Assembly: GCA_003164045.1 (NCBI GenBank)
Contig: PLRU01000083.1
Location: forward strand, 24,427-88,426
DNA: 64,000 nucleotides
Direction: 5' to 3'
Source: Candidatus Lustribacter telmatis
Lineage (GTDB): Bacteria > Vulcanimicrobiota > Vulcanimicrobiia > Vulcanimicrobiales > Vulcanimicrobiaceae
This document shows, piece after piece, positions 17,583-26,944 of the stretch. A program made the translations under genes and the position numbers. Within the stretch, counting starts at the first letter, position 1. The number at the start of each line of letters is the position of its first letter. The notes below the pieces were generated by a model. That model did not search any database, had not been told where the DNA came from, and saw only the letters and a program-made list of their open reading frames with translations.

Positions 17583-19172
17583 ATGCAGCCCCGGCTAACG
17601 GTGGTCGGCGCGAAGCGCGCGCCGCAAGGGGTCGCGCGCTCGACCATGATCGTGATGGCGGCCACGCTGACCTCGATGGTGCTGGGGTTCGGCCGCGAGG
17701 TGCTCAACGCGCGCTACTTCGGCGCGTCCGGTGACATGGATGCGTTTCTCGCGGCGACCGTTGTGCCGACGATCCTCTTCGGGGTGTTCAACGGCGCGCT
17801 CGTGAGCGCGCTCGTACCGATCTTCTCCGAGTACTACGTCAACGATCGCGAAGAGGACGCCTGGCAACTCGCCAGCACGCTGATCCTCTGCATCACGATC
17901 GGTCTCTCGATTGCGGCCGGGATCGGTGCGTGGCTCGCGCCCGTGTACGTGCCGTGGATCGCTCGCTTTCACGGGCATCGTTTAGACGAGGCGATCGACA
18001 TGACGCGCTGGCTGATGCCGTGCATCATCGGAACGAGCCTCAGCGGTATTCTCGCCGCGATCCTCAACGCATATCACCGGTTTGCCGCTACCGCGCTGCA
18101 AGGCGTGTTTGCGAACGTGCTGACGATCGGGTTCGTCGTCGTCGGATTTCATCGTCTCGGCATCGGCGCGCTCGTCGTCGGCACGCTCGCCGGCGCGTTC
18201 GCGCAGTTGCTCGTACAAGTGCCGGCGTTCTTCTCGCTCCACCGGTTTCGGATCGTCATCGACTGGAAGCATCCGGGTCTGCAGCGGTTGATGCTGGTCC
18301 TTGGGCCGATAGCGATCGGGTCCGCCGCCGGGCAGATTGCAATGTTCTTCGATCGTTACTTCGCATCGGCATTGAGCGTTGGTTCAATCGCCGGCATGAA
18401 TTATGCGGTGAAACTCGTCGGCTTCCCGCAGCAGATTTTTGTTACGGCTATCGCGACCGTGATCTTCCCGCTCTTCGCCGGTCAATTCGCAAGCAAAAAT
18501 CGCCCGGCAATGCGCCGCAGCATCGCGACCGGCCTCAAGATCGTGATGTTCCTAACGATCCCGTCGGCATTTGGTTTGTGCATGCTTGCCGGACCGATCG
18601 TCCAGACGCTCTTCGAGCGCGGTGCGTTCACGCCGGAAGCCACCGTGCTATGCGCGTCGCTCCTGCCGTATGCGGCGGTAGGGCTCGTGGCGCTCTCCGG
18701 CAACGTGATTCTGACGCGCTATTTGTTCGCGTGCAACGCGGTGCGGCCGACGATTATCATCGCCGTGGGAACGGTCGTCGTGAACGTGCTGCTGTCGATT
18801 TACTGGCTGCCGAGCCTCGGCGCTCGCGGTTTGCTGCTGGCAAACGCCGTGAGCCAAACGCTGCAAACGCTAGCACTGGGCGTGATCGTGTGGCGTTTGC
18901 TCGGCGGATTCGACGTGCGCGGCATCTTGATTTCCGGGTTCAAAGTGATCGCGTGTAGCGCCGCAATGGGCGTCGCGCTTGCGGTCGTGCAGATCTATCG
19001 CGCACCGCCGGATCCCACGTTCATTGCGCGCGCGACCAACCTCGTCGAGCATCTGCTCTTCGGCGGCTTCCTGTTTCTCGCGCTCGCGCGCATCGTGGAC
19101 AGCGAGGAACTCGACCTGGCGATCGATATCGTCCTCCGCCGGAAAGCGCGCGAGCTGGTTCCATTACCGTGA
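17583..19172 (+). CDS. murJ: MurJ/MviN-type lipid flippase
   Basis: A 529-residue inner-membrane protein of the MOP superfamily with about 14 predicted helices. Hallmarks are the N-terminal LTSMVLGFGREVLNARYFG, MDAFLAATVVPTILFGVFNGAL, a central helix with MFFDRYFASAL, and FERGAFTPEAT. MurJ moves lipid II across the inner membrane for peptidoglycan. Its place beside a sugar transferase and an O-antigen polymerase leaves open a role with another lipid-linked glycan. The ATG is 22 bases after the preceding stop. It converges with 19181-19609. Confidence 0.87.
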   Translation: MQPRLTVVGAKRAPQGVARSTMIVMAATLTSMVLGFGREVLNARYFGASGDMDAFLAATVVPTILFGVFNGALVSALVPIFSEYYVNDREEDAWQLASTLILCITIGLSIAAGIGAWLAPVYVPWIARFHGHRLDEAIDMTRWLMPCIIGTSLSGILAAILNAYHRFAATALQGVFANVLTIGFVVVGFHRLGIGALVVGTLAGAFAQLLVQVPAFFSLHRFRIVIDWKHPGLQRLMLVLGPIAIGSAAGQIAMFFDRYFASALSVGSIAGMNYAVKLVGFPQQIFVTAIATVIFPLFAGQFASKNRPAMRRSIATGLKIVMFLTIPSAFGLCMLAGPIVQTLFERGAFTPEATVLCASLLPYAAVGLVALSGNVILTRYLFACNAVRPTIIIAVGTVVVNVLLSIYWLPSLGARGLLLANAVSQTLQTLALGVIVWRLLGGFDVRGILISGFKVIACSAAMGVALAVVQIYRAPPDPTFIARATNLVEHLLFGGFLFLALARIVDSEELDLAIDIVLRRKARELVPLP

Positions 19173-19180
19173 ACGGTGTT

Positions 19181-19609
19181 CTAGAAGTATTGATAGGTGA
19201 CGGGGTACGTTCGCTTGACCTCGACGCCGTCGACCGAACGCGCGATCACTTCGAAATTCCAGTGACCGAGCGCGGCCGGCGGCAGCATCGGCACGCGATA
19301 GTTCAACGCGAACTTACCGGGTGCGGTCTGCTGGAACGCAACGTTCCAATACTTCACACGGCCTTCCACGTAGCTTACGTTCGGCGAGGTGACGACAGTC
19401 GCGACGATGCTCGTGCCGGGACGCAATTGCGCAGTACTCGTGAACGCAACGTCGTGGATTTCGGGGAAGCCGTGTTCGGGCGGCCGGCCGGCGGCGACGG
19501 CAGTTTTGGTTTCGTCGGTGGCCTTCGGGCTCACGACGTACGGCGACTCGGCCACCGCAGTTCCGGCGAGCAGCGCGGCGATCAAAACGATCAGGGGAAA
19601 ACGCAGCAC
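19181..19609 (-). CDS. Small exported Ig-like protein, unknown
   Basis: A 142-residue protein starting at GTG 19609. Signal peptide at residues 1-20 (AVA before ESPYVV). The mature part is one predicted beta domain: SIVATVVTSPNVSYVEGRV, FALNYRVPMLPP, and WNFEVIARSVDGVEVKRTYPV. The order of 'TS-x-x-V', a 'G-x-F/L' strand, 'VP', and a DG-containing closing hairpin resembles the C-terminal domain encoded at 48-572. No enzyme motif is seen. It sits alone on the minus strand between murJ and the O-antigen polymerase. Confidence 0.7.
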   Translation of the reverse strand: MLRFPLIVLIAALLAGTAVAESPYVVSPKATDETKTAVAAGRPPEHGFPEIHDVAFTSTAQLRPGTSIVATVVTSPNVSYVEGRVKYWNVAFQQTAPGKFALNYRVPMLPPAALGHWNFEVIARSVDGVEVKRTYPVTYQYF

Positions 19610-19635
19610 AGTTCCAATCTTCTTCTTAGCTTCTT

Positions 19636-20961
19636 ATGATCCGCTGGCAACCGGGGTACGTATACCCACCCGTCTGGGAACCACCGCATTATGCGATCGG
19701 TCCGCTGCACGCGCTGTTTTTCGTGGCGCTTGCGCTGGCGGTCGGCCTGCTTACCTATCGCCGTCCGGCCTTCGGTGTCGGAGCCCTCATTCTCTGTGCC
19801 CCGTTCGCCGAGCCGCGCTACTTTTTAGGTACGTCGGTAACCGTTTCTAAGGCAGCGTTAATCGGCTTCGTGATTGCGCTGATCGTGCATCGCACGTCGC
19901 TACGCATTCTCACCGAGAAACCGGTGCGCGCGCTATTGCTCGCATTTGCTGCGATCCTGGCAGCGATCGTGCTCTCCGCGCTGCACGCCGCGCACGGCGA
20001 CGCGGTGGTGCGCGAATTGCTGAAGTGGATCGAGTACGCTGCCGTTTTTGTGGCCGGCGTCGTCGGCTTTGCCTACGATCCCGACGATCGCCCAGTTTGG
20101 ACGGCGCTGATCGCCGTCGGCTTTATCGAGGTGGCGGCGGCCGTGTTCGAGCTGCTCTTCGGCGCCGCGTCAGGCGTGGTAATTTCAGGGCACAACTTTC
20201 CGCGCGTGGCCGGCACGCTGGAGGGACCCAACCAGTTTGCCGGTTGGTTGAACCTGCTCTTACCGGTGCTCTTCGCGCGCGCCCTCACCGATCGTAATCC
20301 GTGGCTGATCGCTTCGGTCGGGTGCTGCACGCTCGCCGAACTGGCGACGCTTTCGCGCTCGGGGATCGTCGCCGCGATCGTCGCCGGCGCCGTGGTGTTG
20401 TTTGTCACCCGGCCGACGCGCCGGGTCGGCCTTGGCTTTGCCGCCGGAGCCATCGTGGTCACCGCCGTTCTCGTCACGCTGGGGCTGGCGATCGGCCTCG
20501 AGGCGCGGTTCTTCAGCGTGGCCGAAGTCCCGCAGCCCGACCACTTGGGCACCCGGGCGATCTTGTGGGCCGCGGCGCTGGATCTCTGGCGTTCCTCGCC
20601 GCTCGTGGGCGTCGGCGCGGGCAACTTCGAATTTGACCTCGGTATGGTCGGTCACCCGGAAATCCGGACGCACGCCAACAGCCTTTATCTCCAAGCTCTG
20701 AGCGAGATGGGCTTGGTTGGTTTCGCCGCGACGATCTACCTGATTTGGACCGTGATCGCGACCTTCGCGCGTTCGTTCTCGCGCCGGCCGCTGCTCGTCG
20801 GCATCTTTGCCGCCAACATTGCGCTTGCGCTGCACCAAGTCTTCGACTATCTGTGGTTCTTCCCGAAAGTCGGCGTCTTCTGGGCGATTCTGCTCGCGAT
20901 CGGCGTCGTTGAAGTGCTCGCCGCGCGCGACGATGTCGGTCCCATGCCGGAGGCGACGTGA
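19636..20961 (+). CDS. O-antigen ligase/polymerase family membrane protein (Wzy_C)
   Basis: A 441-residue protein with about 11 hydrophobic helices. It carries the family's conserved parts: SGHNFPRVAGTLEGPNQFAG before a helix, LATLSRSGIVAAIVAG, an external loop with GTRAILWAAALDLWRSSPL, VGVGAGNFE, and RTHANSLYLQALSEMGLVGF. These are typical of Wzy_C (WaaL/Wzy-like) proteins, which join lipid-linked glycan to another acceptor or polymerise repeats at the periplasmic face. Ligase and polymerase cannot be separated by eye. It opens the region that continues with the heptose genes 48 bases downstream. Confidence 0.88.
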   Translation: MIRWQPGYVYPPVWEPPHYAIGPLHALFFVALALAVGLLTYRRPAFGVGALILCAPFAEPRYFLGTSVTVSKAALIGFVIALIVHRTSLRILTEKPVRALLLAFAAILAAIVLSALHAAHGDAVVRELLKWIEYAAVFVAGVVGFAYDPDDRPVWTALIAVGFIEVAAAVFELLFGAASGVVISGHNFPRVAGTLEGPNQFAGWLNLLLPVLFARALTDRNPWLIASVGCCTLAELATLSRSGIVAAIVAGAVVLFVTRPTRRVGLGFAAGAIVVTAVLVTLGLAIGLEARFFSVAEVPQPDHLGTRAILWAAALDLWRSSPLVGVGAGNFEFDLGMVGHPEIRTHANSLYLQALSEMGLVGFAATIYLIWTVIATFARSFSRRPLLVGIFAANIALALHQVFDYLWFFPKVGVFWAILLAIGVVEVLAARDDVGPMPEAT

Positions 20962-21009
20962 AGCGTTTTATTGGGAAGAATTCGCAGATAAACCGCCGAA
21001 GCCGCGCGC

Positions 21010-21603
21010 ATGGAGTCTAGTACCGTGAATGATCGCGTGTCAGCGTATTTGGACGAGACCGTAGAGATCGTTAAGTCCATCTCGCGATCTGAAGTGCGGG
21101 ATGTGGTGAGCCGTCTTTTCGAAGGCTGGCGCGCCGGAAGCACGACCTACATTATCGGCAATGGCGGTAGCGCAGCAACTGCTTCGCACATGATGAACGA
21201 TCTCAACAAGATGACGTCGTTTCCGGAAACGCCGAGGTTTCGCGCGATCGCCCTGACCGATAACGTACCGTACATCACAGCGGTGGCGAACGATATCGAT
21301 TATGCAGACGTCTTTATCGAGCAATTGCGTAATCTGCTCCGTCCGAACGACATCCTCATCGCGATCTCGGGCTCGGGGAATTCGGAAAACATCATCCGCG
21401 CGGCCGAGTATGCGCGCGGGCTCGGTGCGTACGTCATTGGACTTTGCGGCAACCCGGGCAGCCGTTTGTGCAAGTCTTCGGATGCAGCCGTCACGATCTC
21501 GGCAAAGAGCATCTGCCAGCAAGAAGACGGCCACCTCATTCTAAACCACGCCATCGCGTTAGCGCTGCGCGATCTTATCGCCGCCACGACGTCGCCTGCT
21601 TGA
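21010..21603 (+). CDS. SIS-domain sedoheptulose-7-phosphate isomerase-like protein (GmhA family)
   Basis: A 197-residue isomerase. The SIS fold shows IIGNGGSAATASHMMNDLNK (phosphate-binding loop), AISGSGNSENIIRAAEYA and a C-terminal QQEDGHLILNHAIALAL helix with the acid/base His region. GmhA turns sedoheptulose-7-phosphate into D-glycero-D-manno-heptose-7-phosphate. Its stop overlaps the start of an HldE-like gene (TTGA), which supports a heptose role. The 'SHxxND' form also occurs in the second SIS protein at 37249, although the two are only distantly alike. A different ketose phosphate substrate cannot be excluded. Confidence 0.85.
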   Translation: MESSTVNDRVSAYLDETVEIVKSISRSEVRDVVSRLFEGWRAGSTTYIIGNGGSAATASHMMNDLNKMTSFPETPRFRAIALTDNVPYITAVANDIDYADVFIEQLRNLLRPNDILIAISGSGNSENIIRAAEYARGLGAYVIGLCGNPGSRLCKSSDAAVTISAKSICQQEDGHLILNHAIALALRDLIAATTSPA

Positions 21604-23144
21604 GCATCGTCGACCAATCGCGGACTGCCAAGAAGATCGTTTCGGTCGAGGAACTTGCGGAGCAAGTTGCGGCGCTGAAATCGGCCGGCAAGCGCGTCGT
21701 GCTCTGTCACGGCGTCTTCGATCTGCTGCATTACGGGCACATTCTTCATTTTCGCGAGGCGCGCGGCCAAGGCGATGCGCTCGTCGTCACCCTTACGCCG
21801 GACGTCTACGTCAACAAGGGACCGGGACGCCCAGCGTTCACGGAAGCCTATCGAGCGCAGATGCTCGCAGCGCTGGAGATCGTTGATTTCGTCGCGATCA
21901 ATCGCTGGCCGGCCGCCGTCGAGATGCTCAAAACCGTTCAACCGGACGTGTACGCGAAGGGCCCGGACTACCGGGACAATGAGGCAGATCTCACCGGGAA
22001 AATCCAGGAGGAAGAAGCTGCCGTTCGCTCTACCGGCGGCCGAATCTATTACACCGAAGACATTTCGTTCTCGAGCTCGACGCTTATAAACCGGCATCTT
22101 TCGTCGTATTCGTTGGAAGTAAACGATTACTTGACGGAGCTGCGCAAGACGTTTACGCCTTCACAAGTGCACGGCGCTCTCGACAGTTTGCGAAAGCTGC
22201 GGGTCTTGGTGGTCGGCGAAGCGATCATCGATGAGTACGCTTATGTCGATCAGATGGGAAAATCTTCGAAAGAACCCGTCTTGGCCATGCGCTACATTTC
22301 CGAGGAGCAGTTTGCCGGGGGAACGTTGGCCATCGCCAACCATCTCGCGGCCTTCGTCGATGACGTTCACCTCGTCACGTTCTTGGGCGCGAAGGATTCG
22401 CGCGAAGAGTTCGTTCGCGATCGGCTCGCGCCGAACGTTCGGCCGACCTTTCTGTACAAGAAAGATTCGCCTACGATCGTCAAGCGCCGCTATGTCGAGA
22501 ACTACCTGCTCTCGAAGCTGTTCGAAGTATACATCTTCAACGACGAGTTCTTGGACCCTGACGACAACGAACGGTTCAACGCTCTACTGGCCGCCGAAAC
22601 GTCGAAGTACGACCTCGTCATCGTCGCGGATTTTGGGCACGGAATCCTCACCCAAGAGGCGATCGACACCATCCAGAGCAACGCGAAATTTCTTGCCGTC
22701 AACACCCAGCAGAATGCCGCGAACATCGGCTATCACACGATCTCGCGCTACTCGCGGGTAAACTACGTGTGTACGAACGAAGCCGAGTTGCGCGCCGATT
22801 CGCGCGCCCGCTTGGGCGACATCAAACCGCTGATTCAGGCGCTGGCAAATAAGGTGCATGCGCAAAACACGCTCGTCACGCAGGGGAAACGCGGCGCGTT
22901 GTTTTATCGCGCCGACGAAGGCTGGTCTTGGGGGCCGGCCTTTGCACGGAGCGTGACCGATCGCGTCGGGACCGGAGACGCGGTGCTTTCGTGGACGGCG
23001 CCGATGGTCGCCGCCGGCTTGCCTGGGCCGATGGTGGCATTCGTCGCGAACGTGATCGGGGCGGAGGCCGCCCAAATTGTCGGAAATCGTAGCGCCGTCG
23101 ATCGGGTTGCGACCTATAAGTTCATCGAATCCCTGTTGAAGTAA
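21600..23144 (+). CDS. HldE-like bifunctional enzyme with reversed order: nucleotidyltransferase then PfkB kinase
   Basis: A 514-residue protein. The N-terminal ~150 residues are a cytidylyltransferase-like domain with HGVFDLLHYGH at 37-47 (HxGH motif) and a PDVYAKGPDYRD block. Residues ~195-514 are a PfkB/ribokinase-type kinase with VVGEAIIDEYAY, FAGGTLAIANHLA, and DRVGTGDAVLSW holding the catalytic Asp460. E. coli HldE has the kinase first and the nucleotidyltransferase second, so the order here is swapped. The expected steps are phosphorylation at C1 of heptose-7-phosphate and ADP transfer. The TTG start overlaps the isomerase stop. The substrate is inferred from the neighbours. Confidence 0.82.
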   Translation: MSIVDQSRTAKKIVSVEELAEQVAALKSAGKRVVLCHGVFDLLHYGHILHFREARGQGDALVVTLTPDVYVNKGPGRPAFTEAYRAQMLAALEIVDFVAINRWPAAVEMLKTVQPDVYAKGPDYRDNEADLTGKIQEEEAAVRSTGGRIYYTEDISFSSSTLINRHLSSYSLEVNDYLTELRKTFTPSQVHGALDSLRKLRVLVVGEAIIDEYAYVDQMGKSSKEPVLAMRYISEEQFAGGTLAIANHLAAFVDDVHLVTFLGAKDSREEFVRDRLAPNVRPTFLYKKDSPTIVKRRYVENYLLSKLFEVYIFNDEFLDPDDNERFNALLAAETSKYDLVIVADFGHGILTQEAIDTIQSNAKFLAVNTQQNAANIGYHTISRYSRVNYVCTNEAELRADSRARLGDIKPLIQALANKVHAQNTLVTQGKRGALFYRADEGWSWGPAFARSVTDRVGTGDAVLSWTAPMVAAGLPGPMVAFVANVIGAEAAQIVGNRSAVDRVATYKFIESLLK

Positions 23145-23158
23145 AAGGGCGGACTGGA

Positions 23159-25144
23159 GTGCGCATTGCGTGGTTTACAACGCTTGCGAGAGCCGTTTTG
23201 CCGCGGTTACCATTTGCCATTGCGATCCTGACCTGTTTTTTGGTTACGGTCTTCACCCTGCGAGCGCCGATCAGCCGCGATTCCGCTTCGGGTGTTCAGT
23301 GGGCCGAATCGATCGGTACGACGTTTTCCTTTCAAAACACCGAGGTCCCACATCTCGTCTACCCGCCGTATTTATCGAACGGCGGCCCGCTCATGTATGC
23401 GGGTGGACTTGGTTTTGCGCTAACGCACGACATCGACGGGGCATTGGTGGCAGGCGACCTTTTGGCAGCGGTCGTGCTCTTGATCGGTCTCATGCTCTTG
23501 CGGCCCTGGTTCAGCGCGATACCTCTGGTAGCGCTGTTCGTGTGGCCCATTTTCGCCTATGTCAGCCACGCCTTTCTTGCCGAGATCTGGGCTACCGGCC
23601 TGGTCGTCCTCGGACTCGCGCTGTTCGAACGCCTGCAGGCGATTCCGACGATTCCGAGGCTCTTCGCCGACCGGCGAACGTGGTTGGTATTTCTCATATT
23701 CAGCCTCGCAACATGGTCGAAGATGGTCGCGAGCCTCGCGATCTTCGGTATCATTTTCGCAACGGTTTATGAGCGCTGGGCAGCGCGCGCCTGGGGTCTT
23801 ATCGTATTGAATGCCCTGCGCTCGTTAGCGGTAACGGTCGTCGCGTGCTCGATCATCGGAACGCTGTTTTTCCTTGAATTTGGCTTTGCGATCGTTCATA
23901 CGGTCCGTTCCGTTGCCGGAGCGCGGGCGGTCCCGTCGATGTTCCGAGGCCTCATCGACGGAATGTTCGGGCTGGCTAACATCGGTCAAGCGTCCTCCGC
24001 CCGAGCCTTCTTGGGAACGTTCGGTCGGTTCGGCGGCCAGATCGGCGACCAGAGGTCCACCCACCAGCTGATCATCGTGATTCTTATCGCGGCGGCGGTC
24101 CTCGTGCTATCGAAGCCGAGTTATGCGTTGCTGGTGTTCATCGCCGGGGCTCTCTATCTCCACTTCGGATTCGACGAGCGCGAAGTGTTGCCGGTATATT
24201 TCGTCATCCTGGTGCTGGGAATTCGCGAGATCGTGCGCATCGTCGGGCGCGTCGCCGAGAGGCGGCACCTGCCCGCTCCGCTATTTGAAGCGCTATCGAT
24301 GGCGGCGGTCTTGCTGTTTCTGTGCCTCGGCAATCCCGTCATGGGCGCGCCGGCGGCCGATCCCGGGCGCAGATACGGCGTCAATGTCTGGAACGGCTAC
24401 GAACACTATTCACCCGAAATGGTCGCAGCGCTCAAAGCTCATGCGCACGTCTTTATTGCCGGCATCCTCGCGTTGCCGCAAGTCGATGCATCTTGGAACC
24501 TGGTGTTCTACGACCGTACCAGCGTGGAAAACGCAAATCTTTGGGGCCAAGACAACGTTCTGCTTTTCGACGTTGCTCAGTTTCCGAAGACGACCGTGGC
24601 GGACAACTGCGGTTCGGTTATCCGTACCGATGGCGATCTCGTGCTCTGCAATGCTCGCAAGGACGTGCCGCTCGGCTACATACCGGTTCCCCCGCCGGCG
24701 GGGAAAATGAGCGTAATCGATCTCGCGGATCGGTCCTGGACGGTAACGTCAGGCTTTCAGACTGCGTTGGCCGGCCCGCACGGGTCGAAAGACTATGAGT
24801 ACGTCGGCACGGGTGGCCAGCTAAGTGACCCTCGATCTCTGAGCGCGGTCGCCCTAACGGTACCGGTCCAACCGGGTACGACGTACGTGTTTTCGGCCTG
24901 GGTCGATCCATCGAATCTTAGCGGTGACGATCGTATCGGCCTCAACATCTTCACGGCCGCGGGAGCCATTGCCGGATCGTCATGGCCCGTCGGTCCACCT
25001 ACGCGTTACTCGGCCGTGCCGTGGTTGTGTCCGCCCGGAATCAATCAAGTGACGCTAGCGATGGGATTGAATTTTGCGGTGATTCCGGCCGGTCAAAAGG
25101 TGAGGTTTTCCGAGCCGAAGTTAACCGCGTTTACGCCGCGGTGA
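23159..25144 (+). CDS. Large polytopic membrane protein with C-terminal carbohydrate-binding-like domain
   Basis: A 661-residue protein. About ten hydrophobic helices fill residues 15-410, with an early Asp in the first outside loop (RAPISRDSASG) as in GT-C transferases, which use lipid-linked sugar donors. Residues ~415-480 are a short soluble part. Residues ~500-661 look like a CBM4/9 or galactose-binding-type sandwich: VPVQPGTTYVFSAWVDPSNL, IGLNIFTAAG and KVRFSEPKL. The GTG start lies 14 bases after the preceding stop behind GGACTGGAG. No specific family is recognised; a GT-C glycosyltransferase is the best guess. Confidence 0.65.
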   Translation: MRIAWFTTLARAVLPRLPFAIAILTCFLVTVFTLRAPISRDSASGVQWAESIGTTFSFQNTEVPHLVYPPYLSNGGPLMYAGGLGFALTHDIDGALVAGDLLAAVVLLIGLMLLRPWFSAIPLVALFVWPIFAYVSHAFLAEIWATGLVVLGLALFERLQAIPTIPRLFADRRTWLVFLIFSLATWSKMVASLAIFGIIFATVYERWAARAWGLIVLNALRSLAVTVVACSIIGTLFFLEFGFAIVHTVRSVAGARAVPSMFRGLIDGMFGLANIGQASSARAFLGTFGRFGGQIGDQRSTHQLIIVILIAAAVLVLSKPSYALLVFIAGALYLHFGFDEREVLPVYFVILVLGIREIVRIVGRVAERRHLPAPLFEALSMAAVLLFLCLGNPVMGAPAADPGRRYGVNVWNGYEHYSPEMVAALKAHAHVFIAGILALPQVDASWNLVFYDRTSVENANLWGQDNVLLFDVAQFPKTTVADNCGSVIRTDGDLVLCNARKDVPLGYIPVPPPAGKMSVIDLADRSWTVTSGFQTALAGPHGSKDYEYVGTGGQLSDPRSLSAVALTVPVQPGTTYVFSAWVDPSNLSGDDRIGLNIFTAAGAIAGSSWPVGPPTRYSAVPWLCPPGINQVTLAMGLNFAVIPAGQKVRFSEPKLTAFTPR

Positions 25145-26436
25145 TGAACCCTCGACTGCGCGCGCTCGCCCAACGCGTGGTGGCCAGTAGTTTTGCGCGT
25201 AGCGGCATGTTCGTCTTTGCGGCGGTCATTCTCGGCAACGCCGTCAACTACGCCTATCTGCTGCTGCTGGGGCGCTTGCTGTCGATCCTAGACTACGGCG
25301 TCGTCATCTCGCTCGTATCGGCCGTGTTGCTCGTGAACGGCGCCGGATCCGTCGTACAGACGGTGACTGCAAAGCTGGCCGCCGATCTGCGCGCTGCGGA
25401 CGATGCCGAACGGATGTCGGCGTTTCTACTTGGTATCAACCGCGTTGCGTTTGTCGTAGCGGGCGGATTTGGGCTGCTCTCATTGGCGTGCGCCGGTGTG
25501 GTCGCCGACTATCTGCACCTCGATCACCCGGAATACGCTGCGGTCGCCGGCATCATCGCCGCACTCGGTTTCATAATTCTTTTTCAACGCGGCTGCCTTC
25601 AAGGCTTCGGCTACTTCAGAGACTACGCGATCTCGTCTGTCCTCGACGTGGTTCGAACGATTCTCGTTGTGCCGCTCACTCGTGCATTCGGCATTCTCGG
25701 GAGTCTGTCGGCGATGTTGGCGGCGATGCTTGTCTCCGTTCTGTATGCGAACGTCGCCCTCTTCCGGCATGTTGGGGGCGCGCGAGGCAAAGCAGCGCCG
25801 CTGGATCTCCGGCGCATGGCCGTCACCGCGACCGCCACCGGATCGTCGTCGTTCGGGGTCGCGTTTCTGATGTTCTATGACGTCGTGCTGGCGCGGCATT
25901 TCTTGGTTCCGTTTGAGGCGGGATTGTACGGCGCGGCGGCCATCGCCGGGCGCGTCCTTTTCACCACGGTCTCGTTTCTCCCGACGATCCTGCTCCCGCA
26001 CATTTCGATCCGTACGACGCGCGGAAGCCCCGTGACCGCAATCCTCTTTGCCGCGATCATCGTAAGCGCGCTCGTCATCGGACCCTTCGCGGTCGTCTCT
26101 GCTTTCGCACCAGAGCTCATGATCCGAATCCTCGCCGGGAGCCGGTTCGCAGCGGCCGCTTCGCTCGTTCTCCCGTACGTTTTGGCCGCCGGCGCGCTGG
26201 CGCTGGCAAACGTTCTTTCATCCTACGCCGTCGGCCGGCATCGCTTCAGTTTCGTTCCCTACATGTGGATCATCGGGGTTCTGGAAGTCACCCTCGTGAG
26301 CTTGCGACATGGTTCTGCGCGCGAGATCGTCGAAGACATCCTCGCCGGACACGGTGCGGTATGTTGCATGATGGTGATATGGACCGTTCGCGAACTGACG
26401 TCCACGCGAAACGCCGAACGCGCGTCCGCGGTATGA
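25144..26436 (+). CDS. Wzx-like polysaccharide flippase, copy A
   Basis: A 430-residue inner-membrane protein with about 12-14 helices and the oligosaccharide-flippase look (NAVNYAYLLLLGRLLSILDYGVV, QRGCLQGFGYFRDYA, MFYDVVLARHFLVP, and GLYGAAAIAGRVLF). The ATG at 25144 overlaps the preceding stop by one base. It is a paralogue of 30238-31491: both have 'RFAAAA-LVLPYV-A-GALALANVL-SY'. The expected role is moving lipid-linked glycan to the periplasmic side. Confidence 0.85.
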   Translation: MNPRLRALAQRVVASSFARSGMFVFAAVILGNAVNYAYLLLLGRLLSILDYGVVISLVSAVLLVNGAGSVVQTVTAKLAADLRAADDAERMSAFLLGINRVAFVVAGGFGLLSLACAGVVADYLHLDHPEYAAVAGIIAALGFIILFQRGCLQGFGYFRDYAISSVLDVVRTILVVPLTRAFGILGSLSAMLAAMLVSVLYANVALFRHVGGARGKAAPLDLRRMAVTATATGSSSFGVAFLMFYDVVLARHFLVPFEAGLYGAAAIAGRVLFTTVSFLPTILLPHISIRTTRGSPVTAILFAAIIVSALVIGPFAVVSAFAPELMIRILAGSRFAAAASLVLPYVLAAGALALANVLSSYAVGRHRFSFVPYMWIIGVLEVTLVSLRHGSAREIVEDILAGHGAVCCMMVIWTVRELTSTRNAERASAV

Positions 26437-26440
26437 CGAG

Positions 26441-26941
26441 ATGACGGTATTCCTCGCCGGGGCGGGCCTGTTGCTCGCTTCGTTCCTGGTGCAACTGTTG
26501 ATTTGGCGTGTGGCGCTGCCCCGCAGCCAAACCGTGGCTCTGCTCCTGATCTTTGCCGTCGTTCCGCCGTGCGTGCTTGCGACGGCCGCCCTCAGCGGGC
26601 ATGCGTTATGGTTACCGGCGCCGGAAACGGCGCGATTGGTTCTTGCGTATGTCGCCTTCACGCTAGCGTACGTCGTGCTCTATTCGGCGATCGAACATCA
26701 GAGCCCGACGCTCGCTATCATCTCGCAGGTTGCCAAAGACGGATCGCGGGGGTGCGCTTCCGCCGATCTCTACGCCCACTTTGCGCGCGAAGATCCGATG
26801 TCGAACCGCATCGAAGCGATGGAATTGGGCGGGTACGTGCAGCTTGACGAAGACGTCATCACGCTAAGCTCCCGTGGGCGCAGATACGCGCAGCTCTTCG
26901 AGTACGCGGGCGGCCTCTTCGGCCTCGCGAAGGGCGGCTGA
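26441..26941 (+). CDS. Small membrane protein with C-terminal winged-helix-like domain, A
   Basis: A 166-residue protein. Three hydrophobic segments fill residues 1-85 (FLAGAGLLLASFLVQLLIW, VALLLIFAVVPPCVLATAAL, LVLAYVAFTLAYVVLYSAI). A soluble part of ~80 residues then has SRGCASADLYAHFAREDPMSNRIEAMELGGYVQ and ITLSSRGRRYAQLF, which reads like a winged helix ending in a beta wing. It starts 4 bases after the flippase stop and is followed 3 bases later by a second protein of the same design. Function unknown. Confidence 0.7.
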   Translation: MTVFLAGAGLLLASFLVQLLIWRVALPRSQTVALLLIFAVVPPCVLATAALSGHALWLPAPETARLVLAYVAFTLAYVVLYSAIEHQSPTLAIISQVAKDGSRGCASADLYAHFAREDPMSNRIEAMELGGYVQLDEDVITLSSRGRRYAQLFEYAGGLFGLAKGG

Positions 26942-26944
26942 ATT

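Noticed and set aside
17583-19172. Reading the flippase at 17583 as a third Wzx
   Set aside because: The FGREVLNARYFG start and FERGAFTPEAT block are those of MurJ/MviN and not of the two Wzx-like proteins in the locus.
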